Source: Symsagittifera roscoffensis (Eukaryota > Xenacoelomorpha > Acoela > Convolutidae). From it: a stretch of DNA of 64,000 bases. The stretch is taken from NCBI RefSeq assembly GCF_963678635.1, contig NC_087064.1, forward strand, positions 60,567,548 through 60,631,547, in the 5' to 3' direction. The notes below the pieces were generated by a model. That model did no database searches, was not told where the DNA came from, and was given only the letters and a program-made list of their open reading frames with translations. Positions within the stretch are counted from its first letter, which is position 1; the number at the start of each line of letters is the position of its first letter. Shown here one piece after another: positions 25,301-37,300 of the stretch. Both the position numbers and the translations under genes were made by a program.

Positions 25301-28300
25301 ACCCCATTGGTAAACTTAAGGTTTACAACGACTTGATACCTGTTTGCATCCGTTCGCTTTTCAAAACATTCGTTTCGCAACGACTGACTAAGTGGTCCGG
25401 GACGGTAAAATTAAGCAAGTTAAGTTGTTGTCTTTCATCCTCAGGTTTGCTCCGCGTGTGTTGTTGGTTTTCAACCGACTTGCTTAATTCCCAAACCTCT
25501 TGGTAATTCGTCGAGCTACTAGCCGATTAGTAGTGACGCACCGTCGTACGACCGTTCAACAAATTTCGTACGCTGTAACATCATCCTAAGTGGTCAGGGA
25601 GGTGATATTAAGTAAGTTAAAATGGTTTTATTCATCCTCAGGTTTACTCCGTGTGTGTTGTTTGATATCAACCGACTTACTTAATCCCCAGCCCCATTGG
25701 TAACTTTACTCACCGAAAACCGTTCCGAATCGCCCCGCAAACGCCCGATAACCGTTAAGTATAGTTTGAGTTAAGTATAGACCCTAGAGCCATGGATGAG
25801 AACTTTCAGAAGAGGGTTCAAAGGTTATTTGCGAAGCGAACCAAACTTGAAAATGAACTGTACAAGTGCCATGAAATTATAATTGAGAACATTGAAAGTC
25901 AGAGTCGCTCATCAAAGATTGACACTCAGATTCAGAATTGCAAGAGCCTGATAGAGACTGCAGTTGAAATAAATGAGGAATTGATTAAGTTAGCTTCTAA
26001 AAGTGTTGATCCTGATAAATTGATACCAGCGCAGGATATGTGGCTTCATACGGTTACATCAAGAAACGATACAGTTTTACAGAAGGCTGCATCATATAAA
26101 ACTGGCTTAAACGTTGAACCTGAGGAAACAGAGCTTGACAATGTTTCAGAATCGTTAAGTACGATCGTAACAACACAACCACAAGATTCACATGAAGCAG
26201 ATGCGCGCTCTAAGGTGTCGCGGTACAGTAGTCGACATCATAAATCAGGTTCGCATAAATCCAGTCGCTATACCGTCGCGCAGTCAAAAACATCAACTGA
26301 GAAAAGGCGAGATTTGTTGGTTTTGAAGAAGCAGCAGGAGGAACTTGAGAGACAAGCAAAGGTGTCATTGAAGTTGAAAGCGCAGCAAAATAAAATAAAA
26401 GAACAGCAAGGTAATTTAGAGTTGGAAGAACTAGCTGAGGTACACCGCAAGAAACTGGCTGAAATTGAGTTAAAGGAATTCGAGTTGGAAGAAGAGCTTT
26501 CTGCAGCAAGTGAGAAGATAGGAAATGCTAGCGTAACACATGTTGACCCACAACGTACTGAACAATGGGTAGAAAACGTTGTCACTGAGCAAGAGCAGGC
26601 CGAAGTTGTTGCAAGCTCAGAGCAAAGTCATCCAGTAGTCGAGAGTTCCACTTTGATTGCTACTGATGTTTTGCAAGGGGTTGGTGCCGTCGTCAGCGGG
26701 GGTGCCGTCGTCAACGCTGGTCAAACCACATACAGTGAACCGGGAGGCCACAATAGGAATCGAATTCAGGCTCAGAGATCAAGTTTGGTCCAATCGCGTC
26801 TGTCATTGCACTCAATCGAGAACCCATCTAGTTTACCACAGTTCGTTGCCTCCAGCTCAAACTTTGTTACTCCACACTTAGCGTCAACACCTCATGCTGA
26901 AGTTTCGCAAAATCACAATCTGATACCACAAGCAGGTGGTAGCATTCCCGCTTCAATGCCCTTTGGTAATCCCACCATTAATGTGGCACCGCCTTCTGTG
27001 TCGACCGTTACTAATCCAGTTTCGCTTCCGGCGAGTCAACCTTTTGTTTCTCCATTAACCGTTCCGATTCCCATTTCGCTTCCGATTATTCAACCATTTG
27101 TCCCGTCAACCGTTCCTATTCCCTCTTTGCTTCCGGTCAGTCAGCCACATTCCGGCCCCGTTTCAACTGGGTATCAGGCGCCTGCAGCGCCATCCCATCA
27201 ACCTATAAATGTTCCAAACAACCCAACAAGTTTCTCAAGTGAACACTATAACCCGTATAGCAGTTTGTGGAGACCTGCCGCGACTGCGCAAACGATGCCA
27301 GTTCCTCAATACTGTGCACCGCCCTCAAACGTTTTCTCAGTGACAACTCCTGTTGTTCCACCAAACACCGTAGTTCCTTATACAAGTTTTGGGACTGTGT
27401 ATTACACCCAGCCGCAAACTCATCCAGTTGTTGAAACAGCGCATCAAGGTTATCCACCTACATATCCTGCGCCCACTACGGGCCCGTCTTACGTGCCTAA
27501 TAGCGACGAACAACCCATCTCGGCGAGAGAGTTAGCAGACATCATTCTGCATAGCCGCAAAGACCGTCTACCGGAGTTGAAATTGGAAGTGTTTGATGGA
27601 GAACCACTTAACTGGTATGAATGGTTCGGGCAGTTCCAAGCAACAGTTGATTCGGCTATGCTAACTGATGATGAAAAACTCAAATATCTGAAAACACACG
27701 TTAAAGACAAAGCCAAGAGTGCAATTGCGGAATACGGCTACAGTGGAGTGTTGTATAAGGATGCTCTAGCAACTCTCCAGAGAAAGTTTGGGCAACCTCA
27801 TGTTGTAGTTGGTGCACATTTGGATAAGTTGAAGAATTTTCCCGCATTGAAGATGCACAACTCTGACCATGTTATAAGTTTTTCTGCGGTGATTTCTGGG
27901 CTCGTAGCTGTTTTTAGGTCTTTGTCGTTCAATGACGACTTGAAAAGTGTGAACCTATTAAATCAAGCCGTCAGTAAGCTTCCTCCAAATCTAAAAGAGG
28001 CATGGTCCATGCATACTGTTAGACAACATTGGCAGCGATTAACATTGCTAGACTTCAACGATTGGCTTAAGAATAAGGCAGAAGGCCATGAGCGATTGAA
28101 ATCTTTAGTCAAAGTCGAGCAGCCAGTTAAACAAAAAGTAATTACAAAAGTGCTTGCAGGTAACACTAAGGTAAGTTCTAAGGATGAGAAAAGTAGAGAA
28201 AAGACGAGGTTTCCTCCATGCTCGCTATGCAAAGGGCAGCATGCACTCTGGAACTGTTCCGTGTTCAAAGAGAAAAACGCAACACAAAGGGCTAAATATG

Positions 28301-31300
28301 TAGCAGAACAAAAGCTCTGTTTTTCTTGTTTACAAGGCAACCATACCTTCCGAAAGTGCCAAAAGGCAAGAAAATGCCCAAAACAGGACTGTGAGAGCAC
28401 TCACAATGTGCTTCTTCATGGAGCCGAGAAAGTTTTCCCGCCCAAAGAGGCCGACCGATCACCATCAACTCAAACTAATACAAACACTACTTCTGCAAAC
28501 AACGCAGCTTGTGTTAAACCTTGTGAGGGAACTGCAAAAGGTATTCTTCCCGTTGCGTTGGTAGATGTGTCCTCTGGTTCGGAAAATTCGAATGCACTAG
28601 CACTTTGTGACACCGGTTCCACTCATTCTTGGGTTTCCGCGGCACTCGTTGAACGTCTGAAATTAGTTGGCACGCCCGTAAATGTTACGACCGATGGTTT
28701 TAACTCAGCCAAGGTATCTAAAACTCAACGAGTTCACTTGAAAGTTTCCGCAAAACCCAATGAAAGTGAATTTTCGTTTTCGTTTGTCGCTTTCGTTAAG
28801 CACAACATGTATATAGGACCCGATGTTATAAACGTTTCCGAATTGCAGGTCAAATACCCGCAACTAGCCCCGTTAAAGACGACTGCGTATAATTACAAAG
28901 AGATTGAGATAGTTATAGGACAGGACTTCTATCATGCGATAAGACCCCTCGAACATGTCTTCGGAGATGAACTTGACTCACCGTGCGCCGTCCGACTTCC
29001 GATAGGTTGGGTCATTAGTGGTCCGTCTCCTGATCGTTCGTCCTTAAATTCTTCTTCCTTTAACTGCGTTACGGACGATATTTCTCTGACCGACCAAATC
29101 AAAACTTGGTATGAGTTAGAGTCGTATGGTGCGTTCAAGCAAGTAGATGCCCGTTCCGCCGCAAACAAGCGTGCTTTGTCGATCCTAAAAACTGAAACCG
29201 TTCACGATGGTGAGCGTTACACTGTACCGATGCTGTGGAGTGATAATGATGTTAGCTTGCCTAACAATTATTATTCTTCATTAGCCCAATTAAAGTCGTT
29301 AGAGAAAAGATTAGATAAAGATCCGTTACTTCGCAAGAAGTATACCGAAACAATCAGAGAAGATATAAGTAAAGGATATGTCATAACCGTCAACCCGCAC
29401 GATCCCAGCTCACGAGCCGAACGTGAGTGGTATCTTCCACACCATCCGGTTTTGAACCCGAACAAACCCGGCAAGGTGCGCCGTGTGCTCAATGGAGCAT
29501 CCAAATTTCATGGCACTTCCTTAAATAGATCTCTCTTGGTTGGCCCGGATCTCCTTCAAAATCTTATTTTTGTACTGTTGAGGTTCCGTCAACACAAGTA
29601 CGCCGTCTCAGCGGACATAGAAGGTATGTTCTTACAAGTTGGAGTACTTGCGCGAGATCAACCGTCTCTCCGTTTTTTGTGGCGGGAGGACCCCACTTCA
29701 AGTGTGGTGGTTCACCAATACACCCGTCATATTTTTGGCGCTCGTGATTCGCCAACTTGTGCGAATTTCGCGCTACAAAAAACTGCTTCTGATAATCAAG
29801 CTGAATACCCCGAAGCCGCTTCAGCCGTTGTCCAGAAGTTTTACATGGACGACTATCTTGACTCGTTCGAAAATACCGCTGACGCTCTTAGCCTAAGTAA
29901 AGACTTAGTCGCAATGCTCAAATTAGGTGGGTTTAACCTGACAAAGTTTGTTAGCAATGTACCCGAAGTTACAACCGCTCTTAATCCGGACAACCGTGAG
30001 TCCAACCCGTCAGTTAAGGATATTTGTAAGAGTCCAGACCAATCGTCGCATGTTCTTGGTCTCAGGTGGGATCATGTAAAAGATACCCTAGTAGTAAGTA
30101 GAGGTGTTGATCGACCACTAGATAAAGCAATTACTCAACGCACCGTGTTGAGTTTTGTTTCCTCAGTTTTTGATCCAATAGGACTGGTAGCTCCATATAC
30201 TGTGAAAGCGCGCCTTTTACTAAAAGACATATGGAGAATCAGTGGTCAAAAGTGGGATGATGATCTCCCAGAGGAAATTAAACAACAATTTCTAGATTGG
30301 CACTCAGGACTTCCACTATTAGGTACTCTGACGATACCTCGTAGCTACTTTACCGAACCGTTCGACCGCTGTGAACTTCACACGTTCGGTGATAGTTCGC
30401 AGGACGTTTTTTGCGCCGTATCGTTTCTCCGAGCCCGACTTGCTAAATCGCAAAAGACCGAGTTAGCTTTTGTATTTGGGAAAGCCCGTGTAGCGCCTAT
30501 GAAGATGCTCTCCATTCCCAAGTTAGAGCTTCAGGCTGCTCTGCTTGCGACTCGACTCAAAGAAGAGATTTTGAAAGCGCTTACTTTCAAAGTAAGCAAT
30601 GTATTCATGTGGACTGATTCTACCACCGTTCTCCAGTGGCTTAACTCGTGCAACAAACTTCCTGTGTTTGTTGGAAACCGCACTGGTGAAATCTTGGAGT
30701 CCACCACCATTGATCAATGGAATCATGTACTCAGTGGTGATAACCCAGCTGATACCGGCACACGAGGGATTTCTTCGGAAGCCCTCAAGGATAGCAGCTG
30801 GGTTAGAGGCCCTAGTATATTGAGGACATGTGATTGGCCATTCAAGCCGAACACTGATGTCATCAAAAAGATCCAATTAAAAGGCCCACTCTGTGACATT
30901 GATACATGCCTTGAGACTGCATCTACGTTTGTTGTTGATGCTTCATCTGAGAAAGCGCCGTCGATCCGTCTGTTTAAAAATTGGGATAAATTCAGCTCAA
31001 TTGTAAAGTACAAACGTGTTTTAGCGTTTATGCTTCGTGTGCTACCATCGCATAAACACTTCCGTACAAAAACGCTTGAAATAACCGACCCGTCCGAGTT
31101 AGATATTGCCGAGCAGAAGCTCATTTATCTCGCTCAGTCCGAATCATTTCCTGCCGAAGTGAAAATACTTCAGTCCGATAAACTGATAACAAAGAAAAGT
31201 CGGATTGCTAAATATTCTCCGTTCATCGGCCCAGCTGGCATCCTGCGTTCAACTGGACGTATCAGCCGTCTTGTTGATACCGACTTTGATAGCAAACATC

Positions 31301-34300
31301 CAATAATACTGGATGGTCGACACCGAGTTGCTCATATGTTGATTAGGCATATGCACTTTCAACATGCACATCAGGGGTTGGATTACATGCGTGCTGTAGT
31401 TCAGTTGAAATACATTGTTCTGAAGTTGCGCTGGTTACTTGGGAACATCGAAAATACTTGCATAACATGCCGTAAGCGCAAAGCAAAAACAGTTGTGCCC
31501 ATTATGTCTGACCTACCGATTGAAAGACTGGGTTACAAGCAGCCTCCCTTCTCCAACACAGGTGTTGATTACTTTGGCCCGTTTCAAGTGCCGATACGCC
31601 GAAGTACCGAAAAGAGATGGGGTTTCCTATTTACCTGCCTCACGACTCGAGCAGTTCACATCGAGTTGGTTCCATCTCTCGATACTAGTTCCTGCGTCAT
31701 GGGCGTAGAGCGATTTATTGCAAGGCGAGGTACCCCCAAAACCATTCTTTCTGACAATGGCACGAATTTTGTTGGTGCTCAAAAGGAGCTCCTATCCTGT
31801 GTCCAAAATTGGAACAAAGTCGCCCCGGCCGTTTTCGTCCACAAAGGCATTAAGTGGAAGTTTAACCCGCCCAGTGCCCCTCATCACGGTGGCGCCTGGG
31901 AGCGGCTAGTGAGAAGTGTTAAGCGAGTGTTGTACGACATATTAGGCAACAGGAGATTAACTGAGGAAGTTCTAGGAACAACGCTCTGCCTAGTTGAACA
32001 ATTACTTAACGCAAGACCGATCACTCCGGTCAGTTCCGATCCGCACGACCTAGAGGCACTCACCCCGAATCACTTCATTCTCGGTCACAGCGCAGCTAGC
32101 TTCCCGTCGTTAAGTTTCGAAGATAACTTTGATTATAAAAAGCGTTACGCCAGAGCACAATCGTACGCTAACGCAGTTTGGTCACGCTGGCTGCGTGAAT
32201 ATGTACCATCTCTCAACAAGAGAGCAAAGTGGCATAATGATTCGGATGTCACACTGAAAACCGGCGACTTGGTTTGGGTAGTCGAACCCGACAGCCCACG
32301 TGGGCATTACCCACTCGCCCGTATTGCTAAACTACACTACGGCAAAGACGGATGCGCCCGATCCGCCGATATCAAAACTGTTACGAGCGAGCTGACACGA
32401 CCGACCGTAAAACTCGCACCTGTTCTTCCGTCTTTAGGGGCGGAGGATGTTGCAGCGCAAATGTAAATGTGCGAGAGTATAAATGCATATAAAAGTAAAT
32501 ACATACAGGGACAGTAGCCAAGCGTATACATGGTGCGTCCCGGCGGGTTCGGCGCCGGTTCGAATCCCGACTAGGTCATTTCCTTTCTAGAACTCGAATG
32601 TGCACCGAACTTGATGGGATGCTCCGTAACCAGGTTCGGTCCCCCAAAAACCCATTTTAACCGTCTTTTCGCTCTAATTTGGTTCAGCCTTGGTTATGGC
32701 TGACCTTTAAAAAGAGCAATTTGTCTCAAGGACAAATACTGGCCATTTTTGCAGCTTGCTTTGAGTTATGCAGTTTATTGTGGCCGATGTTACCGATGAT
32801 AAAGTTTGTTAAAATTATCGTTATATTTTCAAATTTCCGTTATATTTCCGGAGTTATTTTGCCGAGAAAATACTCATTAATTAAAGTGTTTAAAAACCGT
32901 TTTTTTTATAATCTTGGAGATTGACGCGCACATTGTGTCACCGTCAAATCCTTAAATCCTTCAGGCATTCATGTTTTTTTTTGTTGGGGAAATTAAAGAC
33001 AAAAAACGCAATATTATTTTGCTATGAAAAATGAAGAACCGTCAACAATAATGGAAAATTATTTGGTTATTTTTTCGTTTTTTGTCTGTAAAATTTTCGC
33101 TATACGCATTGAGGAAGACAATTTTTCAAATCCACTGGTAAAAGCCTTGAAGGTAAAACCTACACTCTATGAAGTACTTTCACCAGTTCTATTGAAAATT
33201 TCACACTTCCAATGAACTCCTACACATGGACAACAAACTGTTTATACCATTTCCGGTCAGAGGGAGTGCTTAATTTACCCCAAAAAAAAATAACTTGAGT
33301 CGTTTTGAATTAAAATTCTCTCTAAATACATATGGTGGCCTTACATTAACAGACTAATCTGTTTAATGGAAAAAAAAAACGTTCAAACTGCTTTAAAGCA
33401 GGTAAAAACCTGAAATCTTTGAATTTGATATCCAATATTAAATCTCTATTATTCTGGTCAGAAATAAACAGGGCTGGTCCGTAGGATTTTTACCGGAAAA
33501 CATGGATTTTTTTTAGATGTATCGATAAATTCTCTAAACTTACAACAACAAAAATACGTCAAGTTTTTCATCAAAACCATAACTTCAAAACTTTTAAAGG
33601 TTACATGCACCTTCACGGCATTCCAAAAAAGTCAAGATAGATCATGCATCTTGCCTTACAGGACACGATTTCAAAACGTTTTGCAGTTGGAGATCATCAA
33701 TCCAGCGGATTGTTTAACAATTTTGTTGACACGTTCAAAACAAAGTTACGCACATTCTCATCAAACAAGTTCAAAATTTTTCTAAACGATGCCTTGTATA
33801 CTATAATCTGAAACCTAGGAAAAGCGATTCAATCAACAATAAACTGAAACTCTTTTGAAAAACACTATTACCAAAAAACTTAAAAACCTATGGAAAAATT
33901 TATAGAAAACAACCCGAAATAAATTTTGAATAGAGGCCAAACAATTCTATCAAACCCAGAGTGAAAACTGGGGATTAGAAGAATCAGTAGAAGATATATT
34001 TTTTCAAACAAATACAACCCTCTTCCGAAATATGCTTCGACTTGCATTGCTCAGCCTCTTCCACTAAGCATGCTCCTTCCTCTAGCAGACAAGCATTGAC
34101 TGGATCCTCTGGTAAGAATGAACTCAACAGACTCTTACGATAGGAAAAAGGGGAACTTTTTTATCAAGAAAAGGGAGTTTGAAAAAAAATTTTTTTTTTG
34201 GAAATTACAATTAATTTTTCAAACGGAAAAGTCATAAGATAATCAGACACCGGCGTCTGATTCTACGAGCTGAGAAGAGACACAACAAGGACACAGGTAG

Positions 34301-37300
34301 AGGCTGCAATCGCTCTTTCAATATCAGCCTCAAAAACCACCACAGGACACAAGACAGGGTCCAAAAAGCGGTCTTTCCGAAGAAAAAGGAAAAGCCAGAC
34401 TAAAACTACTCATACAATTTACACGTTTTTCATTAAAGACTTCCACGAGTTACTTAGTGAAGGGCAAAAAATTTTAATTGTCTTTTTATCGATCGGATTT
34501 GAGTGAAATTTGCCAAAGAACGGAATCAAGTCACCAATAGAATGCCCAATCTCCTTCAGGCTTGCAAAACAAGTAAACAACGGATCGAGCCCCATCAATG
34601 CAGAAATGAAGTCGCATGACACAACTTCATCGAATGCTAATTCTAGTCAACAACCGTCGAGAACCATCGATTTTACCGAGGACAGCTCTGCAATGGTGCA
34701 CGTTCTAATCTATGAAATAGAGATCCCAAATCTAGTTGGTCAATTCAACTACTCGCCCAGGCAGAAATTTGGGCCCCCAAGAAGTCTTTGGTGTTTGTAG
34801 ATTTTGTAGATTGTTTCAGACCACAAGGCTCGAGTTCAAACTCTGTGATTAGACTCTAGTAAATCAAAGGCAAAACAGATCACTACTGACAGGTCAGAGT
34901 CACTAAGTTTGGTCTGAGTGGCTGAAACGATATAGACGATCACTGACACTGCAAATTCCAGCATTCAGAGAAACCTCCTTGAAGCAATGAACTCCAGTTT
35001 AAAAGATCAAAGCTGTCTTTCGATGATCAGGCCGAAGTTTTAATCCATTAAATCGCCTAATTTGAGGAACGACTAATATCATGACCGGGCGGGAAGAACG
35101 ATATTGACATCGATTGGATCACCGAATGCTAATGCTGAAATAATTCGACTAAAAATTTGAAAAGAAAATTCATGCTCATAAACTATAAAAAAATTGCTGT
35201 TTATTTTGTTATCATTAATTTCAAATGCTTCTCTAATTATGATTAATAGTGCAAACTAAATTTCGCTAACCCTTGGCTCAGTTTTGGAAATCTTTGGATC
35301 ACTTTTAGCCTAATCAATGTCTTCATTTTGTACAACTAAAACTTACAGTCTACTGTACTCAGTATTAGACAAATTTAAACGCCTAATTTTTTTTCCTTTT
35401 GAAACATAGGACAATTAAGACCATTTATCCACGGGGGAAAGGACCAACACAAGAGCTGTACAGCTCATCACGGAGAACCGCTGTTGTGCCCCTGTTTAAG
35501 AACTACATGCAATTTTTTTTTTTGGTTATTTTTTTGGGCTGGGTAATGTTGCTTCACCCTCAAGCAACTAGCACGGATCATGGTGGGCCTCGAACATCCG
35601 ACCTTTCGATTGAGGGGCGGAGACGTAACCACTTCACCACCGCTCCCTTTTGATACTTTCCCAGTGAAACTAATGATTTTTTGTTGATCTATCGTTCCAA
35701 CCATTTGAAAATGGAGAGGAATTTTCTCTTTGGGTTTTTTTGTTTTTTCTTTTTTTTTCGTATTTTTTCTTTTTATTTTCTACGAAAAATCAGGTACGAT
35801 GAATGTTCCTAGGATAAGGTTGAGTGATATAACATATTAAAGCCTTTTTAGCCGAGATTCGAAGGACATATAGAAGTTTCAAAAAAGTTATTCAGAGTCG
35901 AGAAAAATTGGTTTGAAATTTTTGATTTTTGGTCTAATTTCGAGTTTATAAGGTTGACAAAAGAAGGTTTTCAGGCTTACAATTGCCATGAATACTTAAT
36001 TTTTCTCAAATAATCATTGTATTTTGCTGTTTTTAGCGCAAATTTAAAAATCAAAAGTTTCAAAAACTCGAAAACTTCTGCAAAAATTTTAGAAAGTATT
36101 TTTGAAAATGTCAAAATTATTCTTTTTTTTTCGTTTTTTGACCATTTATCAATAAAATTGTTACACAACTGGCCTGTTTGACTATGATTGTCAGTTTAAC
36201 CTAATTTAATATTTTCCGTTCAGATTTGTTTCATCTTACTGCACAGAAAAAACTTCACTGATTTGAAAAGAAAAAAACAGATTTTTTTAATAATACTTTT
36301 GGATTATTCTATGCTACTTGCACAGTATTCGGTTATCCTTGTTTTTGCGACCATTTGAAAAATTTGCTTTCGGATATTTTTCTTAGTTATTTTCCTCATT
36401 TTGTTTTCCACGCAAGATACCTCAAATAGTTATTGGAGAGAGTAAATTGATATATCATGGTAAAGCCCTTACAGCTTTGTTTGATTCGAACGATCTTAAG
36501 AAACCGCGACGAAAAATTTTCGGTTTTTCGTTTCAACTCGAGCGAATAAAGCGTAATTCAAAACGTAAGTTCAGTTTAACTCAAATTAGGTTAGTTTTTT
36601 GAATGTTTCAGTGCCTTTTTAGATTCAAAGACTTCAAAAGTTCAAAAAATTAAAGATAAATTTGAAAAAAAAATTGAATTTTGTTTTTGACTTTTTTTTG
36701 TTTTTCCAGTCATTTTTCTACAAAAATCGTTTTTGACTTTGCTTTTCTCACAATTACTGTCCAATATCAATTCAATTTGCTAATCAATTCTATATCAATT
36801 CAATTCTATATAGCTAATCTCTAATTTTTTGTTCAAATTCTTTTGTCACACCACGCCGAAAAAACGGCACTAATTTGAAAAACTTATAAGTTGTATTTTT
36901 AAAGACTACGGTCGGAACATTTTGTGCTAATTGCACAGTTACCGGCTATTATTGTTTAATAATTATATTATCTGGTACTGTCTGACCTTGACTGCTTACA
37001 TTCCATTAGACTTATGAGACCATTGTCTGACCATTCCTAATTCATTCCTATTTCTGAATTTTCTTAATTAAATTAGATTAGCATTTTACGGGTATGTTTT
37101 AACATTTTAAAAAATAAGTTTTGACAGGTACAAAAACAGACCTCATACCAGCAGACAAAAGCGACTCAGCAATTGACAATTTAAAGAACTGTTCTCTGAA
37201 AGGAGGATTCACCGACTCAGTTGCAGTATCACGCAAAGACGAATCTGCAGTGCAAACATTCACGATCACTATGAATTCATTCTTCCACAGATTAGTTCAG

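Larger units (their letters stand above)
24281..25791 (+). other. BEL element untranslated leader, 1.5 kb
   Basis: Non-coding region between primer site and gag-pol. It contains a second B-box-like GGTTCGAACCC (24,493-24,503) and, in its last 600 bases, three spaced copies of a structured repeat (25,190-25,705). The small frames here have no recognisable domains. Confidence 0.7.
23773..32932 (+). mobile_element. Complete BEL/Pao LTR retrotransposon
   Basis: A 9,160 bp element. LTRs of 487 and 485 bp start TGTTGC and end GCACA. They differ by one substitution and a two-base change in a T run. A perfect 5 bp target duplication TTGTG flanks it (23,768-23,772 and 32,933-32,937). Between the LTRs are a primer site, a 1.5 kb leader with three stem-loops, one 2,224-codon gag-pol frame and a purine tract. 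The near identity of the LTRs and the unbroken frame point to recent insertion and possible autonomy. It sits in intron 3 of the GTPase gene, in the same orientation. Confidence 0.95.

Noticed and set aside
27203-27457. Minus-strand frames within gag-pol
   Set aside because: Shadows of the long plus-strand frame; their composition mirrors it and they have no independent signals.
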